From an uncultured Crocinitomix sp. (GTDB lineage: Bacteria > Bacteroidota > Bacteroidia > Flavobacteriales_D > Crocinitomicaceae), in NCBI GenBank assembly GCA_937139035.1, contig CAKZPK010000353.1, positions 1-46,747 of the forward strand: a stretch of DNA of 46,747 nucleotides. The letters run 5' to 3'. Under the pieces are notes generated by a model. It was not told the origin of the DNA. It made no database searches and saw nothing but the letters and a program-made list of their open reading frames with translations. Of the stretch, positions 32,195-42,598 are shown piece by piece (position 1 is the stretch's first letter; every line of letters begins with the position of its first letter). The position numbers and the translations under genes are program-made.

Positions 32195-34225
32195 TTAATC
32201 TTTAATGATTTTAACGACATGATTCCCTTCAGAGGTAAGAACTTCAAGGAAATAAATTCCTTTTTCACCTTCAATGTTAAGGTTAAAGTTTGTTGAACTG
32301 TGCTCAAATTCTTGCACTATTTTCCCTTCAACATTTGAAATTCGAATCAATACTGTTCCAATATTTTCTGCAAACACTAGGTTTACTTCTCCTTGTGTTG
32401 GATTAGGATAAAGCGAGAATAAACTAGGTTGATCCTCTGCAATTGAAACACCACTAATATTAACACAAGCAGATGTATCAACACATTCGCCTTTAGTTAT
32501 TTCAACTGCATAATTTCCATCCATTAATGCCTCAAAACTAATTCCTGTTTCTCCACCAATTACAGCATAATCGTCATCACAATCTAACCACTGATACGAA
32601 TCTGCATCCGCATCATTTGCAGTAATTGTAAATCCGGCCAACGTCGTTTCATTATCAATAACAACAAAATCAACACTAATTGATTCTGATTGCTCACAAC
32701 CATTATCATCAACAACAGTTACCGTATATTCATCAGTTATATCAACTGCATAAATTTGAGTAGCAGGACCATCTGTCCAATTATAAGATGTAAAGTCATC
32801 TCCAGCATCTATCCAAACTGTGTCATCACAAGAAGCAATGTCGTCACCTAAATCTAATTCCGGACTAAATTCATAAACCTCAACTGTAGTTGTAATTAAA
32901 CTATCGCATCCATAAGTTTCAGTTTCAAAAATGCTTGAATTAATGATAGTTTCAGTAATTTCTTCTGTTGAGCCATCAGGGAATGTATAACTTGTTCCAT
33001 AACAAACCGTTTCAGAAACTTCAATCGAATAAATTGGTGCAACAATAACATCTACTGACGCCTCCTGGTAACATCCTTCACCATCTGTTACAGTAACTGT
33101 ATATGTTCCAGATTCATCTACCGTTTCAATTTGATCTTCTCCGCCCGAACTCCAATCAAAAATTTCGTATCCTTCTCCAGCGTCTAATACCGCTTCTCCA
33201 CATCCTATAACTTCATCACCTAAATCTAATGGTGGACCAGGTTCAAAAGTTGAAGGCAGTTCAATTGCATAAGTAGGTGGAACTTCAGCATATTTACGAA
33301 CGCGTACCCAATCCAAATCCATTGATCCAGAACCAGAAGATATTCCACCTATCATTAAGCGTAAATCTTCATCTTTAGCATATAAACTATTGTCTGTTGT
33401 AATTTCTCCAACCGTTGGAAAATTGGCAATTAAATCTCCAGTTCCACGCCAAGTAAAAGACCATAGCCCTTCAGTACTTGTATATGATTCTAGCGTAGAA
33501 GCCCAGTTATGCCCCGAGCACCAATCTGTTCCTCCTCCTGTTAAAGAAATTCTAGCCTGACTGCCATTCGTCATTAAACCATAGTTCTTTTTTGTCGTTT
33601 CTCTTGCCCAATAAATAGCAGGCCAATTTCCACTTACACCGTTCGACATCATTTCGGCCGTGTAAATTTCTTCCATTGGAAATGTCATAGTTGAGCCAAT
33701 TAAACCACTACTACCCCATGCTAAATTTAAATCTCCGTCCATAACAGTTGAATCTGATATTGAACCACACAAATAATCAAAGTTGGTATAGTCACCATCA
33801 AAGCCTGCATAAAATGTAAAAGTACATTCAGCATCTGAAGCCGCCTCTGCATCACTATTTCCAAAAAACAAATAAATAGTTTCTGTTGCACCTGCATCAA
33901 TCAATGGAATATTTACCCAAACAATTGTAGATGCCGTATTAATTCCACTTTCAATATAATAACACAATTGATCGCAGCACCCGTCTGCAGTAAATCGAAT
34001 ATCACTTCCGTCAGACTCCATTTCACCCAATAAAATTGGTGTTTCTGTATCCAAATCAAGTTGAATTTGATAATCTGTTAATTCATCACCTGCAGAATTG
34101 TCAATTGTAATCGGAACTTTATTTGTCCAGTCGACAAGGCATGTTTGTGTTTGACCGACAAATCCAATAAAAACCGTACTCAATAAAGTAAGGAAAGATT
34201 TTGTCGATATTTTAGTTAGTTTCAT
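32195..34225 (-). CDS. T9SS-secreted DUF2341 domain protein
   Basis: Protein of 676 residues with a signal peptide (FLTLLSTVFIGFVGQTQ), then a DUF2341 domain (WTNKVPITIDNS...DYQIQLDLDTETP...IRFTADGCCDQLCYYIE). A concanavalin-like region with GSSGLIGSTMTFP and WSFTWRGTGDLIANF follows. Next come PKD-like or SprB-like repeats (DWSSGGEDQIETVDESG then TYTVTVTDGEGCYQ; YNWTDGPATQIYAVD...). The C-terminus is a T9SS sorting domain (SLYPNPTQGEVNLVF ... GIYFLEVLTSEGNHVVKI). It is likely a cell-surface or secreted adhesin-like or carbohydrate-binding protein. It is transcribed alone and ends at the terminator at 32139. Confidence 0.85.
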   Translation of the reverse strand: MKLTKISTKSFLTLLSTVFIGFVGQTQTCLVDWTNKVPITIDNSAGDELTDYQIQLDLDTETPILLGEMESDGSDIRFTADGCCDQLCYYIESGINTASTIVWVNIPLIDAGATETIYLFFGNSDAEAASDAECTFTFYAGFDGDYTNFDYLCGSISDSTVMDGDLNLAWGSSGLIGSTMTFPMEEIYTAEMMSNGVSGNWPAIYWARETTKKNYGLMTNGSQARISLTGGGTDWCSGHNWASTLESYTSTEGLWSFTWRGTGDLIANFPTVGEITTDNSLYAKDEDLRLMIGGISSGSGSMDLDWVRVRKYAEVPPTYAIELPSTFEPGPPLDLGDEVIGCGEAVLDAGEGYEIFDWSSGGEDQIETVDESGTYTVTVTDGEGCYQEASVDVIVAPIYSIEVSETVCYGTSYTFPDGSTEEITETIINSSIFETETYGCDSLITTTVEVYEFSPELDLGDDIASCDDTVWIDAGDDFTSYNWTDGPATQIYAVDITDEYTVTVVDDNGCEQSESISVDFVVIDNETTLAGFTITANDADADSYQWLDCDDDYAVIGGETGISFEALMDGNYAVEITKGECVDTSACVNISGVSIAEDQPSLFSLYPNPTQGEVNLVFAENIGTVLIRISNVEGKIVQEFEHSSTNFNLNIEGEKGIYFLEVLTSEGNHVVKIIKD

Positions 34226-34433
34226 AGCTTAAATTTTATCTTTCATCACAAAAATAGGCAATTTTAGAATACGGCACCTTACTTTCTAATTAGCGATTTT
34301 AAAATGGACAATCAAACCAATCGCTAAGTCGCAAAAAATCGTCGTTCGCAACAAATAATCAACAAATCACTACATTTATTAAAAAACCACCCTTTTTTCT
34401 TTAATTTTCGCCATTTAATCGATAGTAAAATAA

Positions 34434-34441
34434 TACCTTTG
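34434..34441 (+). promoter_or_regulatory. -7 box upstream of purH
   Basis: TACCTTTG matches TAnnTTTG, 36 bases before the purH ATG. The -33 element is not clear. Confidence 0.5.
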
Positions 34442-34476
34442 CATCTTCTAGTAAAAGAACTGATTTTAAACAAGAA

Positions 34477-36006
34477 ATGGCGGATAGAAAAAGGATCAAA
34501 AATGCACTGATTTCGGTATTTGATAAAACCGGCTTAGATGACATTGCCAAAGCATTAGATGCACAAGGAGTAACAATCTTCTCAACAGGAGGAACTCAAA
34601 AATTTATTGAAGATTTAGGAATTCAAGTTGAACGTGTTGAAGACCTCACTTCATACCCATCTATTTTAGGTGGGCGTGTTAAAACTTTACATCCAAAAGT
34701 TTTTGGTGGAATTTTATCACGAAGAGATCATGAACAAGATCAAATTCAAACAGCCGAGTATGATATTCCAGAATTGGATGTTGTAATTGTAGATTTGTAT
34801 CCGTTTGAAGCAACAGTTGCTTCAGGAGCAAGTCATGCTGATATTATTGAAAAAATTGATATTGGTGGAATTTCATTGATTAGAGCGGCTGCAAAAAATT
34901 ACAAAGATGTTACAATTATCCCGTCTAAAAATCAATATGATGCATTTTTAAAAATCATCACAAATTCTGACGAAGGTACAACAATGGATGAGCGTAAAGA
35001 ATTTGCTGCGGCAGCTTTCGAAGTTTCATCTCATTACGATACACATATCTTCAACTACTTTAATCAAGGAGAAAAAGATATTTTCAAAGCAAGTATTTCA
35101 CAAGCCTCTATTTTACGTTACGGAGAGAACCCACATCAAAAAGGTGTTTTCTATGGTGATATGGATGCCATGTTTGATAAATTGCATGGAAAAGAGCTTT
35201 CATACAACAATCTTTTAGATGTTGATGCAGCCGTGCAACTAATGGCGGATTTCAAAAATGATAATCCAACCTTTGCTATTCTTAAACACAATAATGCTTG
35301 TGGATTAGCAACACGTAGCACTATTGCTGAAGCATACAAAGATGCATTAGCAGGTGACCCTGTTTCTGCATTTGGTGGAATTCTAATTTCAAATACAGCT
35401 ATTGACGTAGCAACAGCGAATCAAATTCACGAATTATTTTGTGAGGTTGTTATTGCGCCTGCTTATGATGCTGAAGCACTTGAGATTTTAAAAGGAAAGA
35501 AAAATCGTGTCATCTTAATTCAAAAAGATGTTGAATTGCCAACAAAACAATTCAGAACTATTTTAAATGGTGTTTTAGAACAAGACAAAGACACAATTAC
35601 AGATAAAAAAGAAAACTTTGAAACACGAACAAATGCTACACCTACTGCACTAGAGCTAGTAGATTTAGAATTTGCGAATAAATTGGTAAAGCACACCAAA
35701 TCAAACACAATTGTATTAGCTAAAAATGGACAATTATTGGCTAGTGGAACAGGACAAACATCACGTGTAGATGCATTGCGTCAAGCAATTCATAAAGCAC
35801 AGTCATTTAATTTTGATTTAAATGGAGCTGTAATGGCGTCTGATGCATTCTTTCCTTTTCCTGATTGCGTAGAGATTGCTCACAACGCTGGAATCACTGC
35901 TGTGGTTCAGCCTGGGGGATCAATCAAAGACAAACTATCTATTGAATTTTGTGATGGTGCAGGCATGAGTATGGTATTTACCGGTAACAGACACTTTAAA
36001 CATTAA
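34477..36006 (+). CDS. purH: Bifunctional AICAR transformylase/IMP cyclohydrolase
   Basis: Protein of 509 residues, the normal length of PurH. The N-terminal MGS-like domain (residues about 1-150) has RIKNALISVFDKTGLDDIAK, FSTGGTQKFIEDLG and LTSYPSILGGRVKTLHPKVF, and carries IMP cyclohydrolase. The C-terminal AICAR transformylase domain carries LRYGENPHQKG, FAILKHNNACGLA and a SDAFFPFPD motif. It performs the last two steps of de novo purine synthesis in the cytosol, using 10-formyl-THF. It precedes the mre operon by 100 bases, an arrangement seen in several Bacteroidota. Confidence 0.97.
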   Translation: MADRKRIKNALISVFDKTGLDDIAKALDAQGVTIFSTGGTQKFIEDLGIQVERVEDLTSYPSILGGRVKTLHPKVFGGILSRRDHEQDQIQTAEYDIPELDVVIVDLYPFEATVASGASHADIIEKIDIGGISLIRAAAKNYKDVTIIPSKNQYDAFLKIITNSDEGTTMDERKEFAAAAFEVSSHYDTHIFNYFNQGEKDIFKASISQASILRYGENPHQKGVFYGDMDAMFDKLHGKELSYNNLLDVDAAVQLMADFKNDNPTFAILKHNNACGLATRSTIAEAYKDALAGDPVSAFGGILISNTAIDVATANQIHELFCEVVIAPAYDAEALEILKGKKNRVILIQKDVELPTKQFRTILNGVLEQDKDTITDKKENFETRTNATPTALELVDLEFANKLVKHTKSNTIVLAKNGQLLASGTGQTSRVDALRQAIHKAQSFNFDLNGAVMASDAFFPFPDCVEIAHNAGITAVVQPGGSIKDKLSIEFCDGAGMSMVFTGNRHFKH

Positions 36007-36106
36007 CAAACAAAATCCTTTGATAAACAGACGATTCAGTAACTTTTTTTCGAAAACACAGTACAACAAAGGATTAAACCACGAATAACAGAAATAATAT
36101 TGTCGA

Positions 36107-37132
36107 ATGGGACTATTTGATTTTTTTACACGCGAAATTGCGATTGATTTAGGGACGGCCAATACATTGATCATTATGAATGACAAAGTAGTGGTTGATG
36201 AACCCTCGATCGTTGCAAAAGATATTCAATCAGGGGCAATTGTTGCCATTGGTAAAACCGCGCAACAAATGCACGGTAAAACGCATAAATTAATCGAAAC
36301 TATTAGGCCCCTGAAAGATGGTGTAATTGCTGACTTCGAATCGGCAGAGCAAATGATTCGTGGAATGATCAAAATGATTCATACTGGAAATCGACTCATT
36401 ACACCTTCACTTAGAATGGTAATTTGTATTCCTTCTGGTATTACTGAAGTAGAAAAACGTGCGGTAAGAGATAGTGCTGAACATGCGGGAGCGAAAGAGG
36501 TGTTTTTAATTCACGAACCAATGGCTGCGGCTATCGGTATTGGAATTGATGTGGAAGAACCTATGGGAAATATGATTATTGACATAGGTGGTGGTACTTC
36601 TGAAATTGCTGTAATCGCTTTGGGTGGTATTGTTTGTGACAAATCTATCCGTGTTGCTGGAGATGATTTTACAACTGACATTGAAGAGTATATGCGTCGT
36701 CAACACAATATTTTGGTTGGAGAACGCACAGCTGAGCAAATTAAAATTGAAGTAGGTTCTGCTTTAACAGATTTGGGCGATAAAGCTCCACCTCCATTCG
36801 CGGTGCGTGGTCGAGATTTAATGACAGGTATTCCTAAAGAAATTTCAATCACCTATTCAGAAGTTGCTCATGCATTAGATAAGAGCATTTCAAAAATTGA
36901 AGAGGCTATATTAACTGCCCTAGAGATGACTCCGCCAGAACTTTCAGCAGATATTTATAAAACTGGAATTTATTTAGCGGGTGGTGGATCAATGTTAAGA
37001 GGTTTAGACAGTCGTGTTTCTGAAAAAACAAAATTGCCTATTCACATTGCAGAGGATCCACTTAGAGCAGTCGCCAGAGGAACAAGTATTGCTTTAAAGA
37101 ATATTGGGCGTTTCCAATTCTTAATGCGATAA
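36107..37132 (+). CDS. mreB: Rod-shape-determining protein MreB
   Basis: Protein of 341 residues of the actin fold: phosphate-1 loop IDLGTANTLI at residue 14, central MIDIGGGTSEIAVI (phosphate-2), and adenosine motif YLAGGGSMLRGLD. It polymerises on the inner membrane and positions the cell-wall elongation complex. The N-terminal MGLFDFFT amphipathic helix fits membrane binding. It is the first gene of mreBCD-mrdA-rodA, 100 bases downstream of purH and 118 bases upstream of mreC. Confidence 0.96.
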   Translation: MGLFDFFTREIAIDLGTANTLIIMNDKVVVDEPSIVAKDIQSGAIVAIGKTAQQMHGKTHKLIETIRPLKDGVIADFESAEQMIRGMIKMIHTGNRLITPSLRMVICIPSGITEVEKRAVRDSAEHAGAKEVFLIHEPMAAAIGIGIDVEEPMGNMIIDIGGGTSEIAVIALGGIVCDKSIRVAGDDFTTDIEEYMRRQHNILVGERTAEQIKIEVGSALTDLGDKAPPPFAVRGRDLMTGIPKEISITYSEVAHALDKSISKIEEAILTALEMTPPELSADIYKTGIYLAGGGSMLRGLDSRVSEKTKLPIHIAEDPLRAVARGTSIALKNIGRFQFLMR

Positions 37133-37250
37133 ATCGCACTTTGAGAACCTCAGTGCTCTCAGAAATAATTATAATTTTCCTCTAAGTAGAGGGGCCGTGG
37201 AATTTTCCAATATATCGAAGGATAAATACTCGGTTGAATGTTAAAACCAA

Positions 37251-38084
37251 ATGCGAAACTTAATTCAATTCTTAAAGAAGTTTAGAGATTTTTTGATCTT
37301 TTTCATTCTGCAAGTTTTCGTGTTGACTCTTTTTTTTAACAGCAAAAACTATCACCGCTCAAAAATGACAAACACCTCATCTAACTTAATTGGATGGTTT
37401 GTTGAAAAAAAGCATAATATCAATAAGCATTTTAGTCTTTCTGAAGCCAATGAAAAATTATTAGAAGACAATGCCAAATTAAGAGCACAGCTTCCAGAAA
37501 GTTTTTATCAATTGCAAGGAGACATATATTACGTAAACGATACGCTAAGAAAAGAGCAATTTCAATATATACCTGCTACAGTTGTAAATTCCTCAAGCAC
37601 AAAACGGAATAACTACTTCACTTTAAATAAAGGTACCGCACAAGGTGTTGAAATTGGAATGGGTGTAATTGCAGATGATGGTGTAATTGGCATTGTTGCA
37701 GATGTATCCAATCATTATGCTATCGTCATGACTGTTTTAACAGAAAAATCTAGCACAAACGTCAAATTATTAAAGAACAATGAATATTGGTTTTTGTCTT
37801 GGAATGGTTTGGATAATCGCTTTGCTCAAATTAATGATGTAAAACGTGACATTCCTATTGAAATAGGAGATCATGTTGTGACACGTGGTGGTGGTACACA
37901 ATTTCCAGAAGGAATTGCAGTTGGAACAATAGACGAAATTATTCCAAATGATGGAGAGCAAACCATTGGTTTGAATATCAAATTAGATGTAAATTATAAT
38001 GCTGTTTACCATGTTTATGTTGTAAAAAACATGATGAAAGATGAACAGTTAAATCTTGAAAGACGCTTCACAGGAGATGAATAA
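37251..38084 (+). CDS. mreC: Rod-shape-determining protein MreC
   Basis: Protein of 277 residues: an N-terminal transmembrane helix (about 12-32, FRDFLIFFILQVFVLTLFFN), a coiled-coil (about 55-85, SEANEKLLEDNAKLRAQL), and a periplasmic beta domain (YIPATVVNSSSTKRNNYFTL; GMGVIADDGVIGIVADVSNH). It links MreB to the periplasmic cell-wall synthases. The stop overlaps the mreD start by 8 bases. Confidence 0.92.
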   Translation: MRNLIQFLKKFRDFLIFFILQVFVLTLFFNSKNYHRSKMTNTSSNLIGWFVEKKHNINKHFSLSEANEKLLEDNAKLRAQLPESFYQLQGDIYYVNDTLRKEQFQYIPATVVNSSSTKRNNYFTLNKGTAQGVEIGMGVIADDGVIGIVADVSNHYAIVMTVLTEKSSTNVKLLKNNEYWFLSWNGLDNRFAQINDVKRDIPIEIGDHVVTRGGGTQFPEGIAVGTIDEIIPNDGEQTIGLNIKLDVNYNAVYHVYVVKNMMKDEQLNLERRFTGDE

Positions 38085-38592
38085 TGCATGGGTTAAATAT
38101 GGATCATACTTTATCTTGATTGTTCTCATTCAAGGTTTAGTTGTCAATAATATTGAAATGAGCATGTATGTCAATCCCATGATCTACCCGGTCATGATTA
38201 TGATGCTGCCTTTTGAGTTCAATATTTTGCTAACAATGTTGGTGGCTTTTGTTTTAGGAATTTCTGTAGATGCCTTTAGCAATACTTTTGGATTAAATGC
38301 CTCTGCTGCAATGGTAATTGGCTACCTACGACCTACCATTTTAAATATTATTAAACCACGAGATGGTTACGACCCCAATTTACTCCCATCCATACAAGAC
38401 ATGGGAAAACTTTGGTTCTTAACTTATGCCTCTGTTTTACTCTTTATCCATCATATTTGGTTTTTCATTATTGAAATTCTTCGTTTTGATCAAATCGGAC
38501 ATATATTATTAAAAACAATATTCAGTTTAGTCTTTTCATTGTTCTTTATTATAATATTCCAGTATATTTTCTACAAGCCTTCTAAGAAATGA
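38077..38592 (+). CDS. mreD: Rod-shape-determining protein MreD
   Basis: About 171 residues from ATG 38077, which overlaps the mreC stop; the frame continues upstream to a TTG at 38056 inside mreC, which is unlikely. Five hydrophobic segments (for example SYFILIVLIQGLVVNNIEM, MLVAFVLGISVDAFS, LLKTIFSLVFSLFFIIIFQY) match the polytopic MreD family. Sequence conservation is low, as is usual for MreD, but its place between mreC and mrdA decides the call. Confidence 0.88.
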   Translation: MNNAWVKYGSYFILIVLIQGLVVNNIEMSMYVNPMIYPVMIMMLPFEFNILLTMLVAFVLGISVDAFSNTFGLNASAAMVIGYLRPTILNIIKPRDGYDPNLLPSIQDMGKLWFLTYASVLLFIHHIWFFIIEILRFDQIGHILLKTIFSLVFSLFFIIIFQYIFYKPSKK

Positions 38593-40439
38593 GAAATATC
38601 GATAATCGGAAATATATAATCGCACTCATTTTTGTGCTCATTCCGCTTACGTTTGTTGTTCGGCTTTTTTACATGCAAGTGGTGGATGACAAATGGAAGG
38701 ATAGGGCCGCAACAATTTCAGAAAACAAAATATTAACCTACCCTGCTCGTGGAATTGTATACGACAGAAATGGTGAAAAAATAATTTCCAATGAGGTTTA
38801 TTATGACATTCATGTCATCCCTCGTCAAGCAAAAAACACTGACAGTGTAGCATTTATCAAATTGCTAGGAATCTCAATGGAAGAATATTCGAAAAAAATG
38901 GCAAAAGCATGGGCCTATTCTTCGAAAAAACCTTCCGAAATAGTCCGTCAAATTCCGCCAAATGAATTTGCTCAAATTGCTCCAGAGCTTTATAAATATC
39001 CGGGCTTTTTTGAAGTTGCTCGAACCTTGAGAGTATATCCTAAAAAAATTGCTGCACATGTATTAGGATACATGAATGAGGCTAGTCCTCGTGACATTGA
39101 AAAAGATCCTTACTATAAACCTGGAGATTATATTGGCCGAACAGGAATTGAGCGCATGTATGAAAAACAACTGCGCGGACAAAGGGGTGTAAAATATTAT
39201 TTGCAAGATGCTATTGGAATGGCAACGGGCGAATATGAAAATGGTGATTACGATACCTTGGCAAAACAAGGTAAAAACATTACCCTTTCTATTGATTGGG
39301 AGCTGCAGGAATATGGTGAGCGATTAATGCAAAACAAACTAGGAAGTATTGTGGCAATTGAACCTTCAAGTGGTGAAATATTAGCCATGGTTTCTGCTCC
39401 GTCTTATGATCCAAACCTACTAGTTGGTAGACATTTGGGTGCTAATTATGGTAAATTACAAGAGGACACTTTATTACCTTTGCAAAACCGATCGATTAAC
39501 TCGGCCTACATGCCAGGTTCAATCTTTAAAACAGTAATGGCTTTGATTGGAATGCAAGAAGGTGTCATTACTGCAAACTCTAGTTTCCCGTGCAATAAAG
39601 CCTTGTTGGGCTGTCATAATCACCCAACTGCTCAAGGTGTTTCTGACGGTGTGAAAATGTCTTGTAACCCCTACTTTGTTCAGCTTACTCGGCGCATTAT
39701 TCAGCAAGGCAAAGACCCTAGTATTTTTAAAGATGCCGCAATTGGATTAGACATTTGGGCGGAATATGTGCGTAGTTTTGGCATTGGTGTAGATTTGAAA
39801 ACTGATTTCCCCACTAATGTTCATGGTAATGTTCCTGATACTGATTATTATAATGAACGACTAAATTTTAGATGGGCATTTAGTACTATTCAATCCATTG
39901 CAATTGGACAAGGTGAGGTATTAATTACTCCTATGGAAATGGCCAATTTAGCTGCAATAATTGCCAATAGAGGTCATTTTTACTATCCGCATTTTGTTAA
40001 ATCAATCGACGGGGCTGATATACCAGACATTTACTTATCACCCAACCAAACCATGGTTGATTCTCAATATTTTGAACCTGTTATTGATGGAATGTGGCGT
40101 GTGGTGCATGAAAGTGGTGGTACTGCTCGCCGTGCAAGAATTGACAGCATTGCGGTATGTGGAAAAACGGGGACGGTTGAAAATTTCAAAAAAATTAGTG
40201 GCAAGGTTTATCAATTGACAGATCATTCCAACTTTATGGCTTTTGCACCGAGAGAAAATCCACAAATCGCTATCTCTGTTTTTATTGAAAATACTGGGTT
40301 TGGAGGAACATGGTCTGCACCAGTTGCAAGTTTAATGATTGAAAAATACATCAATCGAACCATTAAGGATACAGTAAAAGAAAACCGAATTATAAATGCC
40401 AACTTAATTCCTGATGTAAATGACATAATTCGAGAATGA
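38589..40439 (+). CDS. mrdA: Penicillin-binding protein 2 (elongasome transpeptidase)
   Basis: Protein of 616 residues: one N-terminal transmembrane helix, a non-catalytic dimerisation region (YPARGIVYDRNGEKIISNEV), and a transpeptidase domain with SIFK (Ser311), SCN (358-360) and KTGT (526-529), the three active-site motifs. With RodA it makes and cross-links lateral-wall peptidoglycan in the periplasm and is inhibited by beta-lactams. Start overlaps the mreD stop and its own stop overlaps rodA by ATGA, so translation along the operon is coupled. Confidence 0.95.
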   Translation: MRNIDNRKYIIALIFVLIPLTFVVRLFYMQVVDDKWKDRAATISENKILTYPARGIVYDRNGEKIISNEVYYDIHVIPRQAKNTDSVAFIKLLGISMEEYSKKMAKAWAYSSKKPSEIVRQIPPNEFAQIAPELYKYPGFFEVARTLRVYPKKIAAHVLGYMNEASPRDIEKDPYYKPGDYIGRTGIERMYEKQLRGQRGVKYYLQDAIGMATGEYENGDYDTLAKQGKNITLSIDWELQEYGERLMQNKLGSIVAIEPSSGEILAMVSAPSYDPNLLVGRHLGANYGKLQEDTLLPLQNRSINSAYMPGSIFKTVMALIGMQEGVITANSSFPCNKALLGCHNHPTAQGVSDGVKMSCNPYFVQLTRRIIQQGKDPSIFKDAAIGLDIWAEYVRSFGIGVDLKTDFPTNVHGNVPDTDYYNERLNFRWAFSTIQSIAIGQGEVLITPMEMANLAAIIANRGHFYYPHFVKSIDGADIPDIYLSPNQTMVDSQYFEPVIDGMWRVVHESGGTARRARIDSIAVCGKTGTVENFKKISGKVYQLTDHSNFMAFAPRENPQIAISVFIENTGFGGTWSAPVASLMIEKYINRTIKDTVKENRIINANLIPDVNDIIRE

Positions 40440-41821
40440 GGTCGCAGGAAAATAAAATATTTGCCAATATTGATTGGGCGCTTTTGGGTATTTATTTGGT
40501 GCTTGTTTTATTAGGTATCAGTAATATATACTCCTCTGTTTATAATCCTGAAAAACCAGGTTTGTTTGACTTGAGTACAGAACATGGCAAACAAATTATG
40601 TGGTTAGGAGTAGCCTTATTTTTAGGCATAATTGTTTTCTTTTTAGAGTCTAATTTTATTCGAAAATATGCCTATTGGTTTTATGGTTTTACCATGTTAT
40701 TACTGGTTGGTGTACTCTTTACAACACCTATTAACGGAGCACGTTCGTGGTTTGGTTTTGGGGGCGTAGGTATTCAACCTTCTGAATTTGCAAAAATAGG
40801 TGTAGCACTTGCATTGGCCCGTTTTATTGATCAAAACAGCAGCTCTAAAGAGCGGACAAAAATGGGTAAAAATACTGGAATTGCATCCCTTTGGGGAATC
40901 ATTCCTTTCATTTCAAAAAACAAGTCAACAGCCCTTATTTTAGGAATTCCGTGTGCGCTTGTTTTATTACAACCTGATGCTGGAACATTTATCGTTTTCA
41001 CGTCTTTTTTATTGGTGCTCTATCGCGAGGGATACGCTGGAAACATTTTACTCTTTTTAGTTATTGCAGTAATTATTGCTGTTGTAACATTACTTGTGGC
41101 AGACTCCAATTTTATGTTGCCATTTACCAAAATGCAACTTTCTGGTAAAACTGGTATTATCATTACCTTAATAGTCATTACAGGTGCATTTGCTTTTGCA
41201 GTACGTTCATTTGTCATGCGTCGAAATCGCAAAGGAATTTATCGCTCATTATTTGGGAGTTTTATCGTTGCTGTTTTATTTGTAAACTTTGTAGAATTGG
41301 GTTATACCAATATACTACAGTCGCATCAAAAAGAGCGAATTGATTTGCTATTGGGTAAGATTGATGATCCCGACGGAAAAGGATACAATATTAATCGTGC
41401 AAAGGCCGCCATTGGTTCAGGCGGATTCATTGGAAAAGGATATAAATCAGCAACATTAGCCAATGCCAGCCAACGCCACGTGCCCATGCAAAGTACCGAT
41501 TTTATTTTCTGTACTTGGTCAGAAGAACGCGGATTTTTAGGTTCTTTTTTATTGGTTGGACTTTACACCTTTTTACTGTTAAAAATGGTGGTTATTGCAG
41601 AGCGGCAACGCTCGGTCTTTACCCGAGTTTACGCCTATTGTGTTGCCAGTATTTTCTTTTATCATTTTATGATTAATGTGGGTATGGCTATTGGCTTAGC
41701 CCCTGTAATTGGAATTCCCCTTCCCTTTTTTAGTTACGGCGGTTCTTCCATGATGTCATTCTCCGTTTTGATTTTTATTTTGCTTAAATTGGACTCCGAA
41801 CGTAAAATTGTATTGCAATAG
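40436..41821 (+). CDS. rodA: Peptidoglycan glycosyltransferase RodA
   Basis: Protein of 461 residues with about ten transmembrane helices of the SEDS family: LGIYLVLVLLGISNIYSSVY at the start, the signature NGARSWFGFGGVGIQPSEFA, and the C-terminal AIGLAPVIGIPLPFFSYGG. It polymerises lipid II into glycan strands with PBP2. It is longer than many RodA proteins because of an extended internal loop (SSSKERTKMGKNTGIASLWG). It overlaps mrdA by four bases and closes the shape operon. Confidence 0.95.
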   Translation: MRSQENKIFANIDWALLGIYLVLVLLGISNIYSSVYNPEKPGLFDLSTEHGKQIMWLGVALFLGIIVFFLESNFIRKYAYWFYGFTMLLLVGVLFTTPINGARSWFGFGGVGIQPSEFAKIGVALALARFIDQNSSSKERTKMGKNTGIASLWGIIPFISKNKSTALILGIPCALVLLQPDAGTFIVFTSFLLVLYREGYAGNILLFLVIAVIIAVVTLLVADSNFMLPFTKMQLSGKTGIIITLIVITGAFAFAVRSFVMRRNRKGIYRSLFGSFIVAVLFVNFVELGYTNILQSHQKERIDLLLGKIDDPDGKGYNINRAKAAIGSGGFIGKGYKSATLANASQRHVPMQSTDFIFCTWSEERGFLGSFLLVGLYTFLLLKMVVIAERQRSVFTRVYAYCVASIFFYHFMINVGMAIGLAPVIGIPLPFFSYGGSSMMSFSVLIFILLKLDSERKIVLQ

Positions 41822-41823
41822 TT

Positions 41824-42588
41824 ATGCTAAAAACCTTCTCACCTGGAATGCAGGTTATCATGTTTATATTGCTGGTTTTTTTCAGTGTCACATTTGGTGA
41901 TCTTATCTTTCGTCTTGTGCTAGGTATTGTTGTAGATGCAGACACATTTGCAAGTGCCAACCTTGATGATGCCCGAATAACAATTGCTTATATGTTGTTC
42001 AGTCAAGTTTTTTCATTTCTTGTTGCTTTCATGTTCTATTTACGCTTAAGTGGTGAACGTTTTTCTGATATGGTAAATATGAAAACCATTCAGTTAAAAC
42101 AATTACTCATAACCTTAGGAATTTTATTGGCTTGCTTTATTGCTTTGCCGTTATTTGAACTCATTAATGAACCTTTGCGCCAAATGTTACCGCCCGGCAT
42201 TGTAGAAAGGGAAATTCTCATGAATGAGCGTAATACAGAGCTCTTTGTTCAATCAGATCCAATACAATTTGTCTTTTCTTTAATTGTTGTTGCTTTGCTG
42301 CCTGCCATTTTTGAAGAACTTGTTTTTAGAGGGTTTTTAATTAAAAAAATGTTGCAGTCTGGCATGTCAGATATAGGAGCTATTTTAATGAGTGGAGCCA
42401 TTTTTGCACTCATACATATGCAACCATTAAAGTTCTTATCCATGTTTGCATTAGGTGTAGCATTAGGTTTTGTTTATGTCAAGTTTCGAAACTTGAAATA
42501 TTCAATGATCATGCATTTTCTTTTCAATGGTACACAATTAACCATGGCTTTTTTAGCAGGTTCAGGATTACCTAGTATTGATCTTTAA
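41824..42588 (+). CDS. CPBP family intramembrane metalloprotease
   Basis: Protein of 254 residues with about seven transmembrane helices. The CPBP (Abi/CAAX-protease-like) motifs are complete: FEELVFRG (Glu164, Glu165, Arg169), a His at FALIHMQ (198), and the C-terminal HFLFNG (His231, Asn235). Members cleave prenylated or membrane proteins; in bacteria some give bacteriocin immunity. It starts 2 bases after the rodA stop, so it is probably read with the shape operon, but functional linkage is not shown. Confidence 0.88.
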   Translation: MLKTFSPGMQVIMFILLVFFSVTFGDLIFRLVLGIVVDADTFASANLDDARITIAYMLFSQVFSFLVAFMFYLRLSGERFSDMVNMKTIQLKQLLITLGILLACFIALPLFELINEPLRQMLPPGIVEREILMNERNTELFVQSDPIQFVFSLIVVALLPAIFEELVFRGFLIKKMLQSGMSDIGAILMSGAIFALIHMQPLKFLSMFALGVALGFVYVKFRNLKYSMIMHFLFNGTQLTMAFLAGSGLPSIDL

Positions 42589-42598
42589 ATCATTGCAA

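Noticed and set aside
37133-37250. Small hairpin CCTCTAAGTAGAGG in the mreB-mreC gap
   Set aside because: Very short loop and no T-run; mreC belongs to the same operon in this phylum, so a terminator is unlikely. It could attenuate, but nothing supports this.
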